DNA from: Candidatus Kapaibacterium sp.
GTDB taxonomy: Bacteria; Bacteroidota; Ignavibacteria; Kapaibacteriales; UBA2268
Assembly: GCA_030835065.1 (NCBI GenBank)
Contig: JAUQWR010000802.1
Location: forward strand, 1-9,695
Direction: 5' to 3'
DNA: 9,695 nt
Shown here in pieces: positions 1 through 6,932 of this stretch. Under the pieces are notes generated by a model. It worked only from the letters and a program-made list of their open reading frames with translations, made no database searches and was not told the DNA's origin. A program made the position numbers and the translations under genes. Position 1 is the stretch's first letter, and each line of letters begins with the position of its first letter.

Positions 1-22
1 CGACGCGATTCCTTTATTCCAG

Positions 23-45
23 GCTGCCCTAAGAGGGCAGCTTTT
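23..45 (+). terminator. Rho-independent terminator of an upstream plus-strand unit
   Basis: A perfect 8-bp stem (gctgccct at 23-30 pairing with agggcagc at 34-41) closes a 3-base loop and is followed by TTTT at 42-45. This is the form of an intrinsic terminator read on the plus strand. There is no T-run on the other side, so it is not obviously bidirectional. The gene it terminates lies left of the window. Confidence 0.8.
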
Positions 46-106
46 GTTGTTGATAAATCAGAGATGCAAAAAAAAATATTAATCATTAAAAAAAAATGTA
101 ACCAAA

Positions 107-135
107 TTGAAATTGTCTGTGTCTATTAGTTAAGA
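107..135 (+). promoter_or_regulatory. Possible promoter for the TonB-like gene
   Basis: A TTGAAA hexamer at 107-112 is followed after 17 bases by TTAAGA at 130-135, which is a loose sigma70-like arrangement. It lies between the upstream terminator and the TonB-like gene, where a promoter is expected. No Bacteroidota TAnnTTTG element was found here. This is weak, position-based evidence only. Confidence 0.2.
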
Positions 136-198
136 AGACGGAATGAAAGGTTGCAACCAAAAAAGGGTACCCGTTATTCTAAAAAATATTAAATTTTT

Positions 199-203
199 GG
201 AGG
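199..203 (+). promoter_or_regulatory. Strong ribosome binding site that decides the TonB start
   Basis: GGAGG lies 5 bases upstream of the ATG at 209. It is the clearest Shine-Dalgarno sequence in the window. It favours 209 over the in-frame ATG at 143, which has no comparable site. Confidence 0.75.
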
Positions 204-208
204 ACCCT

Positions 209-1015
209 ATGAGAACGAACACAAACCAATACGCTAAGGAAATTCCACTTCCTTCAAGTTACGGAGCAGCAGAATTGATTATTTCTATTCGCCGTAATAC
301 AATGAAAAGCATTTTTGTAGCTGCATCAGTTTTAGCTTTAATGGTTACAAGTGCATTGATTTTGATTTCTGATAATAATGGTGGAGATCGCCCAATTTTA
401 TTAGGATCAAGATTAGAGATTGGTACCTTTACTGTAGAAACAAAAACTCCTGAAATACCTGTCGATGTTAGAAATATTGAAAAATTACCTGTTGATATAC
501 CAGTAAGCAAAACAGGAACAGGTTTAGAAGAAGTATCCGGCACATTTATACCTGCAAAAATTGGTGAAACTGATATTGCTACAAAAATTGCAAGCGTTAG
601 CCAGATGAAATTAACAACCAGCACTCCGGGCAATGGAATTTTGCCAATGCCCAAACAAATAAGTGATCCAAGCTATAAAATGGAGAAGGTAGAAGATGTT
701 AATATTGCCGATAATCCCGATATTATTCAATTTTTAGATAAAGATCCAAATATTAATCTTGGAAAATTGAGTCAAATAGTTGAATATCCAAGAGCTGCTT
801 TAGCATCAAATTTAAATGGAAAGGTCGTTCTCAATGTCCTCATAAATGAAGAAGGTTATCCGATTAAAGTCTTGATAGTCGAAACTACAAACGCAATTTT
901 TAATAATTCGGCTATAAACGCAATCTATAAATATGGGAGTTTCGAAAAAGCTACTCAGCAAGGACAATCAACAAAATACTGGATGATAATTCCGATAGAC
1001 TATAAAATGCGATAA
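209..1015 (+). CDS. TonB-family energy transducer (C-terminal TonB domain)
   Basis: Predicted 268-residue inner-membrane protein spanning the periplasm. An N-terminal cytoplasmic part of about 33 residues ends in two arginines. One hydrophobic segment follows at about 34-53, then a long, low-complexity periplasmic region with Pro/Ile/Val/Thr spacing (about 60-185), then a TonB C-terminal domain (about 188-266). The domain shows the usual landmarks: YP near 193 followed by a helix, NGKVVLNVLINEEG (203-216), a final helix, and a Trp (258) before the last strand. Family members pass proton-motive energy from ExbB/ExbD to TonB-dependent outer-membrane transporters. No exbB, exbD or receptor gene is in the window, so the partner is unknown. 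Another in-frame ATG lies at 143, but the GGAGG before 209 makes 209 the better start. It is the only plus-strand gene seen and appears monocistronic, with a terminator on each side. Confidence 0.85.
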   Translation: MRTNTNQYAKEIPLPSSYGAAELIISIRRNTMKSIFVAASVLALMVTSALILISDNNGGDRPILLGSRLEIGTFTVETKTPEIPVDVRNIEKLPVDIPVSKTGTGLEEVSGTFIPAKIGETDIATKIASVSQMKLTTSTPGNGILPMPKQISDPSYKMEKVEDVNIADNPDIIQFLDKDPNINLGKLSQIVEYPRAALASNLNGKVVLNVLINEEGYPIKVLIVETTNAIFNNSAINAIYKYGSFEKATQQGQSTKYWMIIPIDYKMR

Positions 1016-1048
1016 CCTTCTTGAAAATAATCGTTGCATAAGATAAAT

Positions 1049-1095
1049 GAGCCGTTGCACTTCGATACTCCGAAAGCTCCTAAAAATTACGGCTC
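1049..1095 (+). repeat. Inverted repeat in a GC-richer intergenic island
   Basis: A perfect 7-bp inverted repeat, GAGCCGT at 1049-1055 and ACGGCTC at 1089-1095, encloses 33 bases holding a smaller ttcg/cgaa pairing (1061-1064 with 1071-1074). The heptamer CGTTGCA also occurs twice in direct orientation (1032-1038 and 1053-1059). The stretch is GC-richer than its surroundings and lies between the TonB stop codon and the terminator. It could fold within the mRNA 3' end. At 47 bases it is too short for a tRNA. No function is assigned. Confidence 0.4.
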
Positions 1096-1110
1096 GTGGC
1101 AAACCCCGTA

Positions 1111-1140
1111 AACCCCTGAATTTAAGGGGTTTTTATTTTT
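1111..1140 (+). terminator. Rho-independent terminator of the TonB-like gene
   Basis: A 7-bp stem (aacccct at 1111-1117 with aggggtt at 1125-1131) with a 7-base loop is followed by a T-rich run ending at 1140. It terminates plus-strand transcription from the TonB-like gene. The loop and right arm also hold the stop codon and last codons of the converging hydrolase gene. Confidence 0.8.
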
Positions 1141-1892
1141 CTAATAAAGCTGAGGAAATAATCAATCAAGAGGTCTGGATTTTCTTTGTGTGGATTATGA
1201 TAAGTATCAGCTACAATATGCATTTCAGCTAGTTTTGTTTGATTTATTATTCCATTGACTTGAGCTAATGAACCAAATTCATCTTTTTCGCCTTGAATAA
1301 CAAGCACCGGACATTGGATGTTGGATAGGAAATGCTCAATATTCCAATTTCGAAATTCGGGCGAAGTCCACTTATCTACCCATGCTAAAAACATAGCATC
1401 AGTTTTTTCTGAGTGATATTTTTCGAGTTTGGACTTGAGATTTGATTTCAAAAATTGCTCTTTTGCATCGAGAATACTTTTGATCGTTATATCCTCAACA
1501 AATATATGAGCTCCTTCGCAAATAACTGCTTTTATTAATTGATTATATTTTGAAGCAGCAATTAATGCAATTGAACCACCATCGCTATGACCGAAAAGTA
1601 TTGGTTTATTGATATTAAGTTCGCTCAATAATTCATAAAGAATATCTGCTTCGTCTTCCAAATAATTATTAGAACGTTGAGTATAAGAAAATCCTGAGGA
1701 TTTGCCATAACCTTGTCTATCATAAACCAAATAATTACAATTTGCAGCTTTAGCCAATTTTACAGGGAAATCACGCCATAATTCTATACATCCAAGTGAA
1801 TCATGGAGAAAAACCAAAGTGAAATCATTATTTATATTTTCAGAAAGCTTGAATGCAATATTTGCTTTTGGAAGTTCAATATATTTAAGCAT
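1122..1892 (-). CDS. Alpha/beta hydrolase fold protein
   Basis: Predicted 256-residue soluble hydrolase with no signal peptide. A strand and oxyanion-loop motif, LVFLHDSLG (about 26-34), replaces the common HGxxG. The nucleophile elbow is GHSDGG (101-106) with Ser103. The acid is probably Asp204 in VIQGEKDEFG, and the base His232 or His235 in the C-terminal YHNPH. The order strand-nucleophile-acid-histidine fits the superfamily (esterases, lipases, haloperoxidase-like and C-C hydrolases); the substrate cannot be told. The frame is open 36 codons further upstream, but that stretch overlaps the preceding lipoprotein gene. The ATG at 1892 is one base after that gene's TGA (TGATATG) and starts the conserved part, so coupled translation is likely. 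The 3' end runs into the terminator of the converging TonB-like gene. Confidence 0.88.
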   Translation of the reverse strand: MLKYIELPKANIAFKLSENINNDFTLVFLHDSLGCIELWRDFPVKLAKAANCNYLVYDRQGYGKSSGFSYTQRSNNYLEDEADILYELLSELNINKPILFGHSDGGSIALIAASKYNQLIKAVICEGAHIFVEDITIKSILDAKEQFLKSNLKSKLEKYHSEKTDAMFLAWVDKWTSPEFRNWNIEHFLSNIQCPVLVIQGEKDEFGSLAQVNGIINQTKLAEMHIVADTYHNPHKENPDLLIDYFLSFIRKIKTP

Positions 1893-1893
1893 A

Positions 1894-2451
1894 TCAAATT
1901 TTCTCAATTTGAATATTATCAATAGAAAATGTGCCACTTGATAGTATATTAAGTTCCATCCTAAGCCATTGATTGTTCGGGATATCAATAATATGCTCAA
2001 AATATTGCCAGTCGCTGTATATTTGATTTGACTCGTGAATTGTTTTTACTTCTGATACTTTAGAATCGGTAGCGCCAGCATAAACAACGAATTTTGCATC
2101 TGAGTTTTTGAGCCAATAACTGAGTTTGTATTTTGCTGGACCAAGGAATAATCCAGCTTCAAAGAATTCACTTGAGATGCCGGGAGAAAGTCTGCCTGGC
2201 TTGCCTGAAGATTTCTTGACATCAAACCTCAGAGATTGTCTTCCATGATAGTAACTATTTGTATCAATAGTAATAGAAAAATCAGAGTCAGGAACAGTTT
2301 TAGGACTATATACCAGCCAATTAAGTGGCAACCCGTCTTTGGAAAATTCAAAGCTGCCATTAATTCCTGCCGATTTATCACTATAAAATTCACTCATTTG
2401 ATTGCAACTTGCTAATGTAATTATTAATACAAGTGTCAATATTTTGTTCAT
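1894..2451 (-). CDS. Small lipoprotein with a carbohydrate-binding-like beta domain
   Basis: Predicted 185-residue lipoprotein. The signal peptide ends in the lipobox LASC, with the lipidated Cys at 16. The mature part looks all-beta: NGSFEF near the start, YYHGRQSLRFDVK in the middle, and SSGTFSIDNIQIEKI at the end. This layout (an opening 'N-G-S-F-E' strand, a 'G-x-x-S-L-R' strand and a closing 'I-D-N-I' strand) is typical of galactose-binding-like jelly-rolls such as CBM4/9-like modules. Specific ligand binding is therefore an inference, not shown. The short linker suggests anchoring close to the membrane. It is followed after one base by the alpha/beta hydrolase and preceded by another lipoprotein gene 89 bases upstream; the three may form one transcript. 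The region before the ATG is A-rich with only a weak GAG. Confidence 0.75.
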   Translation of the reverse strand: MNKILTLVLIITLASCNQMSEFYSDKSAGINGSFEFSKDGLPLNWLVYSPKTVPDSDFSITIDTNSYYHGRQSLRFDVKKSSGKPGRLSPGISSEFFEAGLFLGPAKYKLSYWLKNSDAKFVVYAGATDSKVSEVKTIHESNQIYSDWQYFEHIIDIPNNQWLRMELNILSSGTFSIDNIQIEKI

Positions 2452-2540
2452 TTTTTTCTCAATTATTAAATCTAATAAGAAGTATAGACTAATTAAAAAT
2501 TGGTTTTTAATTAATATTCCTATTTAATCGAAATATAAAT

Positions 2541-3356
2541 TTATTTAGTAGGATTATATTCGAAAAATTGAGGTTCAATATTATACATAATTGCATTCAA
2601 TCTATTATAATTAACGAACTCATGCTTGAATAAATTAATAATCCTTCTTAGAAGCACTGAAGACTCATACTCTTCACTTAAAAATGCTTTGTATCCTGAT
2701 TTAGTATGAACTTCAAATAAAAATGTGCTCGAACTTCCAATAGCAATACGATCTGTTAGTACTGTATCAGGATAAGATTGAAAATTAAGTTCATTTAGGA
2801 TAGATCTCAATGAATCTGCTTTGAAAATATTTACATAATGACTCGAATTTTCATCAATTTCCAGAACACCATCTGAATATTTGAGAGATATTAATGAAAT
2901 TTGTGGTGGTTTGTTATATGGTATTTCAAGAGTGATAGTAAATACACCTAATTCAGTCAGCCTATATATTTCTTTGTTTAAGTAATAATTCCATAGAATT
3001 GGAGCCTTGATTTGAGAAAAATAATAATTGCAAGAGTTGAATTTACTAAAGTAAACAGGTTCAAGGCAAGATGAATCAGTATTAGATTTAATAATATTGT
3101 AGCTGTTTCCAAACATTTTTAAATCATAATAATGTGAAATGCCCCATGATGTATTTTTATGATCGATAGGACGAAAAGTAATTGAATCATAGGGCAAATA
3201 CGATGAATACTTGGATACAGGTTGTCCAAGTTTATTAGAAATAATAGGATTATTCTTGTAACTATAAAAAACCTGATCGTTTTTTCTATAATTACAAGAG
3301 CTAATGAAAATGATAACAATACTTAATATAAATATATTGAAAAAAGCATATTTCAT
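2541..3356 (-). CDS. Putative lipoprotein of unknown function
   Basis: Predicted 271-residue protein that I do not recognise. A hydrophobic N-terminus (residues about 4-18) ends in the lipobox ISSC with Cys21, so it is most likely a lipoprotein. The mature part is rich in Tyr, Asn, Ser and Ile, with alternating hydrophobic and polar residues that suggest much beta structure (for example about 145-165 and 205-225), and a helical stretch near the C-terminus (about 235-255). There are no recognised catalytic motifs. An AGGA lies about 11 bases before the ATG, an acceptable but long spacing. It is followed 89 bases on by the small lipoprotein gene and may be the first gene of that minus-strand unit. 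The relic of another gene ends only 18 bases upstream of its start. Confidence 0.65.
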   Translation of the reverse strand: MKYAFFNIFILSIVIIFISSCNYRKNDQVFYSYKNNPIISNKLGQPVSKYSSYLPYDSITFRPIDHKNTSWGISHYYDLKMFGNSYNIIKSNTDSSCLEPVYFSKFNSCNYYFSQIKAPILWNYYLNKEIYRLTELGVFTITLEIPYNKPPQISLISLKYSDGVLEIDENSSHYVNIFKADSLRSILNELNFQSYPDTVLTDRIAIGSSSTFLFEVHTKSGYKAFLSEEYESSVLLRRIINLFKHEFVNYNRLNAIMYNIEPQFFEYNPTK

Positions 3357-3374
3357 TAATATTATTGTCCTAAA

Positions 3375-3575
3375 TTACAATTTATAATAGTAATCTTTGA
3401 TTTTTCTAGCCATTAGTTTGCGGCGTTCGAGCAAAAACTCATCATAATCATTATAATCCATACTCAAAATAGACTCAGGGATACAATTCACTATTCTTGG
3501 TCTTATCAATTACTCCAATTTTTTAAGATATTTTTTTGGAGTATATGCTTTATATCTCCCATAATTGTAATCAAA
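3375..3575 (-). pseudogene. Relic: C-terminal tail of a decayed gene
   Basis: On the minus strand this frame reads as protein-like sequence interrupted by one TAA (3510-3512) and bounded upstream by TGA (3576-3578). Before the TAA it reads YGRYKAYTPKKYLKKLE. After it comes LIRPRIVNCIPESILSMDYN, then DYDEFLLERRKLMARKIKDY and YYKL before the final TAA at 3375-3377. The charged helical tail looks like the true C-terminus of a larger protein, not random AT-rich sequence. Only the last 28 codons, from an ATG at 3461, are uninterrupted and start with Met, and no good ribosome binding site precedes that ATG. I do not recognise the parent family with confidence. It may be what remains after deletion of a gene next to the restriction-modification module. 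The rest of the 293-base gap (3357-3649) shows nothing else. Confidence 0.45.
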
Positions 3576-3649
3576 TCACTTGATTTGGTACCTTTAAAAA
3601 TTTTAATAGAGAGAATTTCAAGAAAGCAAAGAATAATTTATTCAGTAAG

Positions 3650-4015
3650 CTACTTTATTGAATGATCTTTATTTTGAAATATTTTAAGATTTAAACCATT
3701 ATTATTAAATACATCTTCGAGAAACGCTAAGTTTTCATCGATATATTTAGAATAAATAGCACCTTTTAGTTTGTATTTATTCTTTTCAAATATAACACGA
3801 ACTTTTTCCATTTCGCCAGGGATTGTCCATATTTGATGTATGCTGAAATCAATAAAAGCATTTTCAAGGTTAGACAAAAATTTCATACAGTTTTTTTCAT
3901 AAGCAATTTGAATTGCTTTAGTACGGGTATTGACCAAAACTTCCTTGCTAATAGGACCTTGGAATGTTATTTCAAAAAAATGAAGATCTTCGTGATAAAA
4001 AATTTTCCCCTGCAT
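3650..4015 (-). CDS. Small STAS/SpoIIAA-like cytosolic protein (tentative)
   Basis: Predicted 121-residue soluble protein. It opens with two beta-like stretches (KIFYHEDLHFFEITFQGPIS, 4-23), as in small SpoIIAA-like/STAS-related proteins, where a short hairpin is followed by 'F-x-G-x-(I/V)'. A helix follows (about 24-43), then the strand-like NAFIDFSIHQIW (52-63), a helix, a strand (KLKGAIYS, 82-89) and a C-terminal helix. Assignment to the STAS-like fold rests on this alternation only and is tentative. An in-frame ATG at 4078 would add 21 residues of unusual composition (MLILNNNIILYS...). I prefer 4015 because the conserved-looking fold starts there; neither start has a clear Shine-Dalgarno. 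It lies 239 bases downstream of the restriction nuclease gene and is probably separate from it. Confidence 0.55.
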   Translation of the reverse strand: MQGKIFYHEDLHFFEITFQGPISKEVLVNTRTKAIQIAYEKNCMKFLSNLENAFIDFSIHQIWTIPGEMEKVRVIFEKNKYKLKGAIYSKYIDENLAFLEDVFNNNGLNLKIFQNKDHSIK

Positions 4016-4254
4016 ACACAACCAACGAATGAATTGAACATTTGAATATAAAATAATATTATTATTTAATATTAGCAAGTTAAAGATTGTTTATTAAAAT
4101 GATGAAATATATATAGGAATTAGAAAAAAAGTATTAAATTTTTGCTCAAAATGTATATAATATTAGTTTTCTTAAATAAAGTAAAAATAGATAAAAATTA
4201 GTTAATGTATAAACAAGAACATATTTTTAATGATACAGAAATAAAAAAAATTAT

Positions 4255-4989
4255 TTAAAGTGTACCAGTATTGAATTTTACAAGTTTTTCCCAGTTGATT
4301 TCACCAGAATTTTTGCAAAATGATTCAATAAACTCTTTTGTAAACAAATTAATACTATTTGAATAGGAAATTAAAAATTCATCATTGCATTTTTTTGCAT
4401 TTGTTGATAGAGGTTGAATTAAATCAAGATATAAATCTTTATTGCCTGAAATAAATTCCCAAAATTTTTGTCCGCAATATTTAAAATAGTCACCTTTGTC
4501 AGGTTTTTTATCATATCCATAAGAGCAACCGTTAATAGCAATTATATGAAGATTGGAAGAACTGGTTCTTAGAGTTTTAATAGCTGTCTTGAAATCAGAA
4601 CGCATTTTTGAAATTTGGCTACTATTTCCCCAATTTGGGCCAGATTTGATTGCAACTATATATCTAACCTCATTTTTATCAAATTCAAGATCAATACCTT
4701 TTATACCAGATTTTCTTCCATTATAAACTTTTGAGTTTATGTAAATTGCAAGTCCTTCTAGCCAATTTCCGAAAATCGTTTCTTCATTTGAGGAAATAAA
4801 AGCATCCGTAATTCCTTTTACAATTTGTTCAGCTGTTAAAATATTTTTTGCTTTAAATAGATATGGGTTTTTTCTTTTTAAAACAGTATTCAGCTTTAAT
4901 TTTTTCATACTATCTATTCTTTTCTGATGAAAAGTAGAAATATTTGTCTCTACATAGTCCAATAAATCATTAAGATTTAGATTTTCCAT
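4255..4989 (-). CDS. PmeII-type type II restriction endonuclease
   Basis: Predicted 244-residue nuclease that would cut unmodified DNA at the site protected by the neighbouring methyltransferase. The family is recognised from NPYLFKAKNILTAEQ (41-55), EETIFGNWLEGLAI (69-82), GRKSGIKGIDLEF (91-103) and VAIKSGPNWGNSSQ (112-125), which are characteristic of PmeII-like enzymes. These place a PD-(D/E)xK-like core at Glu79 (helix), Asp100 and Lys115. The residue two before the Lys is Ala, not Asp/Glu, so the acidic position must be filled from elsewhere, perhaps Glu79. The frame is open to 5031, but the ATG at 4989, preceded by GAGGAAA about 10 bases upstream, gives the natural start. It overlaps the methyltransferase gene by 20 bp, so translation is likely coupled. 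The cleavage site cannot be read from sequence. Confidence 0.8.
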   Translation of the reverse strand: MENLNLNDLLDYVETNISTFHQKRIDSMKKLKLNTVLKRKNPYLFKAKNILTAEQIVKGITDAFISSNEETIFGNWLEGLAIYINSKVYNGRKSGIKGIDLEFDKNEVRYIVAIKSGPNWGNSSQISKMRSDFKTAIKTLRTSSSNLHIIAINGCSYGYDKKPDKGDYFKYCGQKFWEFISGNKDLYLDLIQPLSTNAKKCNDEFLISYSNSINLFTKEFIESFCKNSGEINWEKLVKFNTGTL

Positions 4990-5827
4990 ATTTAATTTTT
5001 TCCTCAAATAAATACATTTCAGTTGGTTCAATTTGTTTGCTTACCATATCATAATACTCAGGAACGATATCAATTCCAATAGAATTTCTTCTCATTTTTT
5101 TAGCTACATGCAAAGTTGTGCCAGACCCCATGAATGGATCAAGCACCCAATCCTGTTCTTTAGTAAAAAGTTTGATGAACCATTCGGGCAATTCCTCTGG
5201 AAATGCAGCACTATGGTTTTTATTATTACATTCTGTAGCTAAATGTAAAACATTTGTTGGGAAAGCCATATCCCTATCTATCCAATTAGAGATATTTTTA
5301 CCAAATCCACTTCCTACTCGTGAATTGTCTCTAACTTTATCAGTATCCGACAATTTTTTTAACCTAGATTTAGCCCAATCACCCATTGGAACCATTACTT
5401 CTTCTTGATACATATTAAATTTTTTTTCTTTATTGAATTGAAGTAATCTTTCCCACGAATCTCTAAAACGATTAGGCCATTTTCCTGGATAAGAATTTTT
5501 TTTATGCCAGATAAATTCTTCAGTCCATAACCAACCTTGTTTTCTCATTGAAAGCACTAATTCTAGCACATACGTACTTCTTTCTCCACCAACAACTTTT
5601 TCCTTTATGTTTAATATAAATGTACCAGTTGGATTTAATACTCTTAACAATTCATTAGAAATTGGTAGAAACCAATCAACATAATTATTTGGATGAATTC
5701 CACCGTAAGTATTTTTGCGTTGATCTGCATAAGGTGGTGAAGTTACTATTAAATCTATACTATTTGAAGGGAGTATCTTTAAAACCTCTTTGCTATCACC
5801 TAGATATATATCTGTATTTATTTCCAT
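4970..5827 (-). CDS. Beta-class site-specific DNA methyltransferase (N4-cytosine or N6-adenine)
   Basis: Predicted 285-residue modification enzyme that transfers a methyl group from S-adenosylmethionine to an exocyclic amino group in DNA. The catalytic motif IV, TSPPY (29-33), comes before the SAM-binding motif I, DPFMGSGTT (230-238), followed by GID (251-253). This order defines the beta class. The stretch between them, with the Trp/Lys-rich FIWHKKNSYPGKWPNRFRDS (105-124), includes the expected target-recognition region. HSAAFPEELPEWFIK (205-219) is typical of SPPY-type enzymes. SPPY is common in N4-cytosine enzymes but also occurs in N6-adenine ones, so the methylated base is open. Length is normal and no truncation is seen. 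It is the first gene of the module, with the nuclease gene overlapping its end by 20 bp. A candidate Bacteroidota-type promoter lies about 70 bases upstream. Confidence 0.92.
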   Translation of the reverse strand: MEINTDIYLGDSKEVLKILPSNSIDLIVTSPPYADQRKNTYGGIHPNNYVDWFLPISNELLRVLNPTGTFILNIKEKVVGGERSTYVLELVLSMRKQGWLWTEEFIWHKKNSYPGKWPNRFRDSWERLLQFNKEKKFNMYQEEVMVPMGDWAKSRLKKLSDTDKVRDNSRVGSGFGKNISNWIDRDMAFPTNVLHLATECNNKNHSAAFPEELPEWFIKLFTKEQDWVLDPFMGSGTTLHVAKKMRRNSIGIDIVPEYYDMVSKQIEPTEMYLFEEKIKYGKSKS

Positions 5828-5894
5828 ATTTTAAAATATCTTGTAATTCAAACAATAAATCATTTTTGTATCAATATATTATATGATAATGATT

Positions 5895-5925
5895 CAAATT
5901 TAAGGCTTTTAATATATTTTTGCAA
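5895..5925 (-). promoter_or_regulatory. Candidate Bacteroidota-type promoter of the restriction-modification operon
   Basis: On the minus strand, TAAATTTG (5895-5902) exactly matches the Bacteroidota -7 consensus TAnnTTTG. TTG (5923-5925) lies 20 bases upstream, where the -33 TTTG is expected (the local sequence is GTTG). It sits about 70 bases before the methyltransferase ATG. The same region can also be read as TTGCAA-17-TAAATT in sigma70 style. It is the only exact TAnnTTTG I found upstream of a gene here. The rest of 5828-6014 is plain AT-rich sequence. Confidence 0.45.
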
Positions 5926-6014
5926 CCAATTATTTATTACTAATACTGGTATATATTCTGTAAAGTATTATATAGCTTCGATAAAAGAATAGATTTTGTA
6001 TAAAAAAACAAACT

Positions 6015-6800
6015 TTATGTATCTATTGGTGTCTCGTCCCAGTTATTATCAGGGGAATAGCCGCACAACCAATTAATAGCAAAATGGCGTTCGTAGATTG
6101 TTGAATATATTGTTGCAAATTGATCTTCATTAATATTTCTGATTGGGCAATTTTGATATACAAAGTCATCGTCGATAATTTCATTTATCCATTTGTTTTT
6201 AAATGCATTTATTGCAGACATCCTAACAATATCGTCTAAATTATTAATCCCTTGCGAAATAAATGATTCATCCGGATAAAACGGATAATTTGTATCAATC
6301 AATCTTTTTGTATTTAGTCTCCAATGCCAAGATTCTATTATAATTTTCTGCAGCTCGATTTCTTCTTCAGTCCTAAGTTTATATTGATTATCCAAAATTT
6401 TCAAATCGTGATTAGGTATTAAGCTTAGCAAGAGATGATCTGAATCCTTGTTTAAATCCGGCAACCTATCAATCAAATGTAATGCCCACATAAGTACAAG
6501 TGCAGACTCGAGTCTCCATATTGCATTTGCCAATCCATCATTAGAACTGCTTAGTTTGTGATTGAGCAGAAAATTCTTTTCGCTATTACTTGTAAAATCC
6601 CACAAAGATAAGTTTTTAAGTGAGGCAATGATTGAATTTTTAATATTTTCGTAATCCAGTTCGAATTTGTTTCTTTCTGAAGCCGACCATTTGGAATTAA
6701 TTTGTTTATAAACATCAGCTGGTATTGTGTGGTAAGCTAATGCAATTATATGCTTAAGTACAAGCAATCTTCTTAAAACATCTTCAGCATCGGGTCTCAT
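6015..6800 (-). CDS. DUF4272 domain-containing protein
   Basis: Predicted 261-residue, mostly helical cytosolic protein. It matches the DUF4272 pattern: an N-terminal RPDAEDVLRRLLVLKHIIAL (2-21), a central helical part with LANAIWRLESALVLMWAL (about 90-107), and the ending RHFAINWLCGYSPDNNWDE followed by TPIDT. The last block, with Trp-Asp and a terminal Asp-Thr, is the most telling feature of the family. No biochemical role is established for this family to my knowledge. It has no signal peptide or membrane segment. It stands alone between intergenic gaps of 187 and 243 bases and is probably transcribed by itself. A weak GAG lies about 7 bases before the ATG. Confidence 0.82.
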   Translation of the reverse strand: MRPDAEDVLRRLLVLKHIIALAYHTIPADVYKQINSKWSASERNKFELDYENIKNSIIASLKNLSLWDFTSNSEKNFLLNHKLSSSNDGLANAIWRLESALVLMWALHLIDRLPDLNKDSDHLLLSLIPNHDLKILDNQYKLRTEEEIELQKIIIESWHWRLNTKRLIDTNYPFYPDESFISQGINNLDDIVRMSAINAFKNKWINEIIDDDFVYQNCPIRNINEDQFATIYSTIYERHFAINWLCGYSPDNNWDETPIDT

Positions 6801-6932
6801 AAATATCTCGCTAATTATGAATAATGCAAAGGATTAAGTCAATTTTCGAAGATCAAATTAATATAAATATTTAAAATAAAAAAGTAAATAATTGCATATC
6901 TTTAAATAGTACAAGAATTTAGTTGTGAGTGG

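Noticed and set aside
259..654. 131-codon minus-strand frame inside the TonB-like gene
   Set aside because: It is fully antisense to a well-supported gene and has no recognisable protein features.
1049..1095. Possible tRNA from a 7-bp end stem (GAGCCGT/ACGGCTC)
   Set aside because: Only 47 bases span the stem, too short for D, anticodon and T arms; no proper T-loop or CCA.
1048..1232. Short plus-strand frame beginning between the TonB stop and its terminator
   Set aside because: It runs through the terminator and into the antisense of the hydrolase gene; no ribosome binding site or family match.
1893..2000. Upstream extension of the alpha/beta hydrolase to an ATG at 2000
   Set aside because: It overlaps the end of the lipoprotein gene, adds no conserved sequence, and the ATG at 1892 follows that gene's stop by one base.
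4079..4254. AT-rich gap downstream of the nuclease gene as a possible regulatory RNA or origin
   Set aside because: No inverted repeats, iterons or promoter of note; it reads as plain AT-rich intergenic sequence.
5118..5408. 96-codon plus-strand frame within the methyltransferase gene
   Set aside because: It is the antisense shadow of conserved methyltransferase sequence, with no signal of its own.
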